In this document: piece after piece, positions 59,528 to 64,000 of the stretch | Layout: every line of letters starts with the position of its first letter | Position numbering within the stretch: the first letter of the stretch is position 1 | The notes under the pieces: model-generated | Databases searched by the model: none | What the model saw: the letters and a program-made list of their open reading frames with translations, nothing else | Told to the model about the DNA's origin: nothing | Source: Onchidella celtica | Lineage: Eukaryota; Mollusca; Gastropoda; Systellommatophora; Onchidiidae | Direction: 5' to 3' | DNA length: 64,000 nt | Assembly: GCA_963931925.1 (NCBI GenBank) | Contig: OZ007576.1 | Span: forward strand, 12,870,298 to 12,934,297 | Made by a program: the position numbers and the translations under genes

Positions 59528-59995
59528 AATAATACACAGCAGTTATAGCGCTTCATCCCGTTCACATCCAGGCTCTAGGCGCTTTTACAACATTTATATC
59601 ATGTGAATAATACACACAATACACAGGCATACATAGAAAAAAACAAAAAATGGACATTCAGAGTGTAAAAAGATGACTCTTCAGCTGGTGTTTAAAAGTC
59701 ATAAAATTTTCAGTCTCTCTCAAAGACAGGCAGAGAATTCCAAATCTGTGGCCCTTGAAAAGAAAAAGATTTTCCACTCACGCTTTTAGGAAGTTTAAAC
59801 TTTTTAGTGTCAGCAAATGATCTAAAATGCCGTGATGGTACATAGGGAGTCAAAAGATTAGTTATATAATTTGGGATGTTTTTGTACATACATTTGTGAC
59901 ACAAGGCAGCCAGCTTATACATTATTCGTTATTCTACTGGTAGCCAGTGCAAGCTCTGCAGTAGAGGTGATGCATGATCTCCTTTCATAAAAATA
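59528..59995 (-). pseudogene. Non-LTR retrotransposon 3' end (CR1/L2-like)
   Basis: The minus strand reads DHASPLLQSLHWLPVE, a stop, RIMYKLAALCHKCMYKNIP, later LTPYVPSRHFRS and SFSFQGPQIWNSLP. This is the classical C-terminus of these reverse transcriptases. It ends with an AAT-repeat tail. The internal stop shows it is dead. It lies directly upstream of the TRIM gene. Confidence 0.82.
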
Positions 59996-60894
59996 AACTT
60001 ACCCATAACTTACCCAAAGGATAATTATGTTTCTAGCGAATGTATGTATATATATATGAATTAGCAACTGAGCCAGAGTATCAAAATAGCACACATTATC
60101 CATAGGGTCGTTCTATTTTAGGAGGGCCGTTCCTGCATCAGGGGGGCTAACAACACTGCTGATTGTTTAGAATATTTACAGGCTGACAAAAGCTATGAAT
60201 CTTCTCTCCCCTTCAGATGCTTCCTGGGGAGGTAACAAGATAGCCCCCTTCCCCAAATCCCTACCATGCATCAAAATGAGGAGATGGCCAGATTTCGGAT
60301 AAAGCCTAGAAAGTATTGGCCCTTAAAATCCGCTTTCCCCCCTCTTCGCAAAATAAATTACCTTAGCATTTTTTTTGTTCACTTTTCACCAACAATACAA
60401 CATACAGGCACACATCCCAGCGTATGAGGAAGGGTGACACTATGTGTAGCTCAATAACAATATTGGTACATCAGTTGCAACAACCACTTACAAATTACAC
60501 GGCCAAAATATCTAGGAATATAATTATTACTTTTCCCCCTCTCAATTTCTTCTGCCTTAGGAATGCATACGTTCATGCAAACGTAAACTGGCACTAAAAG
60601 AAGAAAAAAAACACACACTAAAAACAATAACAACAAAAATGAAGTAATCGAGAGGAAAAAAGCAGCCCCATGGCTGTAACATGGTCACCATCAAATTCCA
60701 CTGACAATGGACAAGCTTACGCGAGCTAATTATTTACCAAGAAAGTTAACATCGTCATCATTTCTGGTCCATGAGGAAGGAGGATGACCCGAGCATTGGG
60801 CTCTCGAAGAAGAGATGATAACAGCCCCTCTCTTACACAGAAAGAGGAAGTAAAACGTCACGGGTATCCATGATACCCTCACACAAAAACACAT

Positions 60895-61301
60895 CGTCGG
60901 GTATTTGCCATGCCGTTGTATAATATATAATTTTATGACATTTTGCAGATTTTAAAGTTTTGTCATGAAAGTAGTTCTCTCACTCCTAATTTTATCATGT
61001 ATACGTGTCATTCCAATCGGTTAAAAACTTTTCGAGATATACCATGTGTTTGTGGCGTAATGTTGTATGCGGTTTGGATGTTGTTAGGGGGGGGGGGGCG
61101 TAGTCTGATTACCAAGCCAAATAGAGAAAATACTGAGCTGTGTTCACTGTTCGGCTATAGCTTTCTATGTAAAACACTACATCCCCCTAACAAAAGCCAT
61201 GCGGTTTTCTGCCGACCAAACTTCAATCCTCATTTTCTCTAGAAAGCAAAACATGCACATAATAATATACATGTATATAACAACACGGCAAATACCCGAC
61301 G
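60895..61301. mobile_element. Intact 407-bp MITE, CGTCGGGTATTTGCC family
   Basis: Starts CGTCGGGTATTTGCC and ends GGCAAATACCCGACG, perfect 15-bp inverted ends. A split copy surrounds the LTR retrotransposon at 29247-34698. Superfamily not determined (no convincing target duplication). Confidence 0.83.
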
Positions 61302-61469
61302 ATATAAATTAATCACACACAGTTTGCCAAGTTCTGCATCCGTTGTCATAATTAGGAAAGTCAATTTAAAATCATGATTTGTCAGAAGTGGGCAGATTCA
61401 AGATCTCTTCACCAAACAAAAAAAAAGAAGAGAAAAGGAACAAGGGCCTGAACCATTGCTTGCTGTGGC

Positions 61470-61766
61470 TGTTGTTACTTGTACGTACGCTCCCCACGCG
61501 TTTGGCGCTAGGGGCGCGTACGTATTCGTGCCTATCCCTAACCACCACCTTATCCTCAACCCCAAATCTTTTCGAACCCCTAACCCTGTCCCGCCCCCCC
61601 CCCTTTTCAATTAAAAAACAGGAGAAAAGAAATTCAAAAACAATTAATTAAAACTGTTGTTAAGAGTGTTTCGATAGGAACTCTCTAGTTCTGGAGTCAC
61701 AAAATGCTTTAAGATACGTACCCCATGCGCAAAAAAACTTGGGGACCGTACGTACAAGTAACAACA
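61470..61766. mobile_element. MITE with TGTTGTTACTTG ends, inverted copy
   Basis: 297 bp, starting TGTTGTTACTTGTACGTACG and ending CGTACGTACAAGTAACAACA. The interior matches 18945-19240 in the opposite direction, including the CCCTAACC-type strings. Confidence 0.87.
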
Positions 61767-61769
61767 ATT

Positions 61770-63690
61770 CCCTCAAAAAAAAATAAAAAAGCAAAGGACC
61801 TGATCTATTGCTTAAAACTTCTGGTCACAAAGAACAGTTCTGCATTTCAAATGTTGTCATTCATAGCGTGTTATTGGAACGTTTCTCACTGCGTCGTGAT
61901 AAGTCTAAGTCAGGTCAATCGGCATCTCAGTGAAATAACGGCAATTGCACCAAAACAATTTATTGACTTTGACGAAATCTGGTCACTGGACCAAAAAGAA
62001 CAGTTTACAATGAAGACCCAACCACTGAAATGATAAGTACCTTATTCATGTATGTTATATTACTAGCAGAGGCACCCAGAGTCGCTCGCGATAAATCTGC
62101 TTCCCTCTCCTCCGCTTTCTAATTCTATCATCTTCTCCTCACTCCCCCTTCCCCTCTCCTCACCTTTCTTCCCCCTCCTCCTTCCTCTCTCATACCCCCT
62201 CTCCCCGTTCACTTCCTATTCCCTTTCCCTTTTATGATCTCGCGCCAATACTGATTCACTCCCCTATGGTGCGCATGTGTGCGGGACTTGATAGGCCTAG
62301 TGAACGGCAATAGGTCACTGGCCAAATGGCTACAATGGACTGTGGTTCACGATAAATAACAGTGCCACTGCTGAAATGTTTTTTATTTCACCTCAAACTG
62401 ATACTATATGGCCACTATCAGCTCTGGACCTAACAGGTTGTGGCCTTAATTTTAACTAATGGCGGAAAGGTGTACTTTCTGAGATCATGGATACTCCTTG
62501 ATTGGCATACAGCAGTTTCGCGGACAGTGCTCCTTCAAAGTGTAGGTCGAACGAACATGACGTCACACGCCCACTTTATTGCCGTACTTCCAAACGCCAC
62601 TGCATTGGTAAATCCTGTGGGAAATGCCTTCTATTTGGCTAGTTTGGTTGTCGATCGAACGTCGGACAAAAGCTAAAAGGTAGCAGGGGAACTGAGTGAG
62701 AGAAGAAGAGGTTTGTGGATCAAGGTCATAAACAGAAAAGGCGTTTCCAGCTCCATGGTTTGGAAAAATCCATTTACTTTGAACAGATCAAATGTGTAGG
62801 CACTTCGTTCGGCATTAAAGGATGAAAAATGTTAGGATATGTGATGTTTGGCAGCTCGGTATGTTGTTAGCCGGCCATCTGTCCCTTGACAGCTTGTACG
62901 GATCAACGCCTTCTATGCCTTGGAATGTTTGATTCTATCGTTGTTGTTTTGTTGTTGTTTTTTTTTCAACGAGATCTAGCGAGTCTCCACCATAGGACGC
63001 CATATTCGTTGATCTTAGAAGTTAGAGTACATGTAAAATGGCTGCCGGGTCAAAGTCCAATTCTACAGGCGTTCAACCTATAAATTAGGAATAATTATTG
63101 TGTCAATTCGGTTACATAAAATGAAAGAATGCCATGTAGAGTTAAAACCACGTATCATCTGAATTAAGATAAACATATTAAACCTAATGAAATATAATTT
63201 CTTTTCATAAAACGACAGTAAAACATGGGTCCTTAGGCGGGCAAAAAGCTCTTTTATAGACCGGCATCGGCAATACAATTTACGAATGTCCGCAAACTCT
63301 GGATAACCAGTTAAAATTATGCAACAGTCATTCTGACAGGATTACAAAAATGAAGGTTTTCTATCCCATCAGTATAAAGGCGAGGTGAGAATGTCTTCCT
63401 ATAGCAGGTGGCGCTCGAGGACGCTGACGTGCCAGTGCAGCCTCTGCCAAGAATGTCACACCTTCCTCAGTAGAGAGCAGTTAATTGTGAATGAGGCTGT
63501 TCCATCATACAGGATGTAAGGGAGTCCAGGGTGGATTTTAATGTCTAAAAATATGATTTTCATCACCGCTGGATCTAGTACTTTTTTTTTTTCGGCTGTT
63601 TTACTGTCTTCTATGCTTGGTGTAGGATCCAGCAGAGATTTTTAAAAAAAAAATCTATGTAAGAAAGGGGATAATTCGTCATGGTTCTAA
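61770..63690. other. No gene seen
   Basis: CT-rich patch at 62100-62230; 62068-62105 resembles 12210-12245 (CTAG..GGCACCCAG), a small dispersed repeat. A CRE octamer TGACGTCA is at about 62559. No supported exon. Confidence 0.45.
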
Positions 63691-63692
63691 CC

Positions 63693-63721
63693 TTTTGGCC
63701 TAAGTCAGACTTAGGCCAAAA
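63693..63721. repeat. Perfect 29-bp palindrome
   Basis: TTTTGGCCTAAGTC, a one-base centre, then GACTTAGGCCAAAA. Both 14-bp arms match fully. Confidence 0.85.
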
Positions 63722-64000
63722 CAGAATGTACCTGTTACGTCATTGCCCTGTCCATGGTGCATCTATTAACGTAAAAATCATTCAAAAAAGCCAGGCCATT
63801 GTCCTGAAATTACTGAAAATAAAACTCATTGTAATGGCCTAACTCATTCATAGACGCAGGCCATTTTGGTTCTGGGGTTGTTTGAGCCCAACGTGGATGA
63901 TGGCCACTTTTACCTAGAGTCATTTTTGCCTAAGTCTGACTGCATTGCAAAAGAATAAATAAGTTTTTTGCGATTTTCTCAGAAGTACAAAAAATGACTT

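Noticed and set aside
59710-59922. 70-codon gene upstream of TRIM
   Set aside because: It is the C-terminus of a non-LTR reverse transcriptase with an in-frame stop just upstream; a dead relic.

Overview
This is nuclear DNA from an animal, not a microbe. Coding sequence is split into short exons with GT-AG introns, there is no operon-like packing, and most of the window is microsatellites, minisatellites and non-autonomous transposons. The style (RING/B-box TRIM gene, hAT- and piggyBac-type MITEs, LTR element with a tRNA primer site, RTE- and CR1-like LINE relics, tRNA-derived SINE) fits a marine invertebrate, probably a lophotrochozoan such as a mollusc. The species assignment is inference only.

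Three protein-coding loci can be supported. (1) Plus strand, 532-2395: the last two coding exons of a gene that starts left of the window and encodes a hydrophilic, probably coiled-coil C-terminus of unknown family. (2) Minus strand, 24966 to about 8360: a nine-exon gene for a secreted, cysteine-rich, glycosylated protein (signal peptide plus four six-cysteine modules). Each module is encoded by one exon pair, and intron phases alternate 1-2-1 without exception. All nine exons join in one open frame of 392 codons. I do not recognise the family; this is the best candidate for an undescribed system here. (3) Minus strand, 59289-51242: a six-exon TRIM-type E3 ubiquitin ligase (RING, B-box1, B-box2, coiled coil, long disordered tail; 568 codons after allowing for one extra base). 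The third exon is one base too long and breaks the frame inside the RING finger. The tail has three short motifs of the dynein light chain (LC8) binding type.

Region by region. 1-3.4 kb: end of gene 1, a near-perfect 77-bp inverted repeat and two SINE copies. 4-8.4 kb: hAT and piggyBac MITEs. 8.4-25 kb: gene 2, whose introns hold minisatellites, LINE relics, a solo LTR and several MITEs; intron 1 also holds two large minisatellites at 21.1-23.6 kb. 25-29 kb: 5' flank of gene 2, a LINE relic and a MITE. 29.4-34.6 kb: a young, complete but coding-free LTR retrotransposon on the minus strand (two 1241-bp LTRs, target duplication TAATA, primer binding site, polypurine tract), inserted into an older repeat whose intact relative lies at 60.9-61.3 kb. 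35-51 kb: no gene found, many MITEs, GA microsatellite. 51-59.3 kb: the TRIM gene. 59.5-64 kb: LINE 3' end, MITEs, no gene found.

Nothing links the three loci functionally. All coordinates were read by eye, and exon borders rest on splice consensus plus phase agreement.
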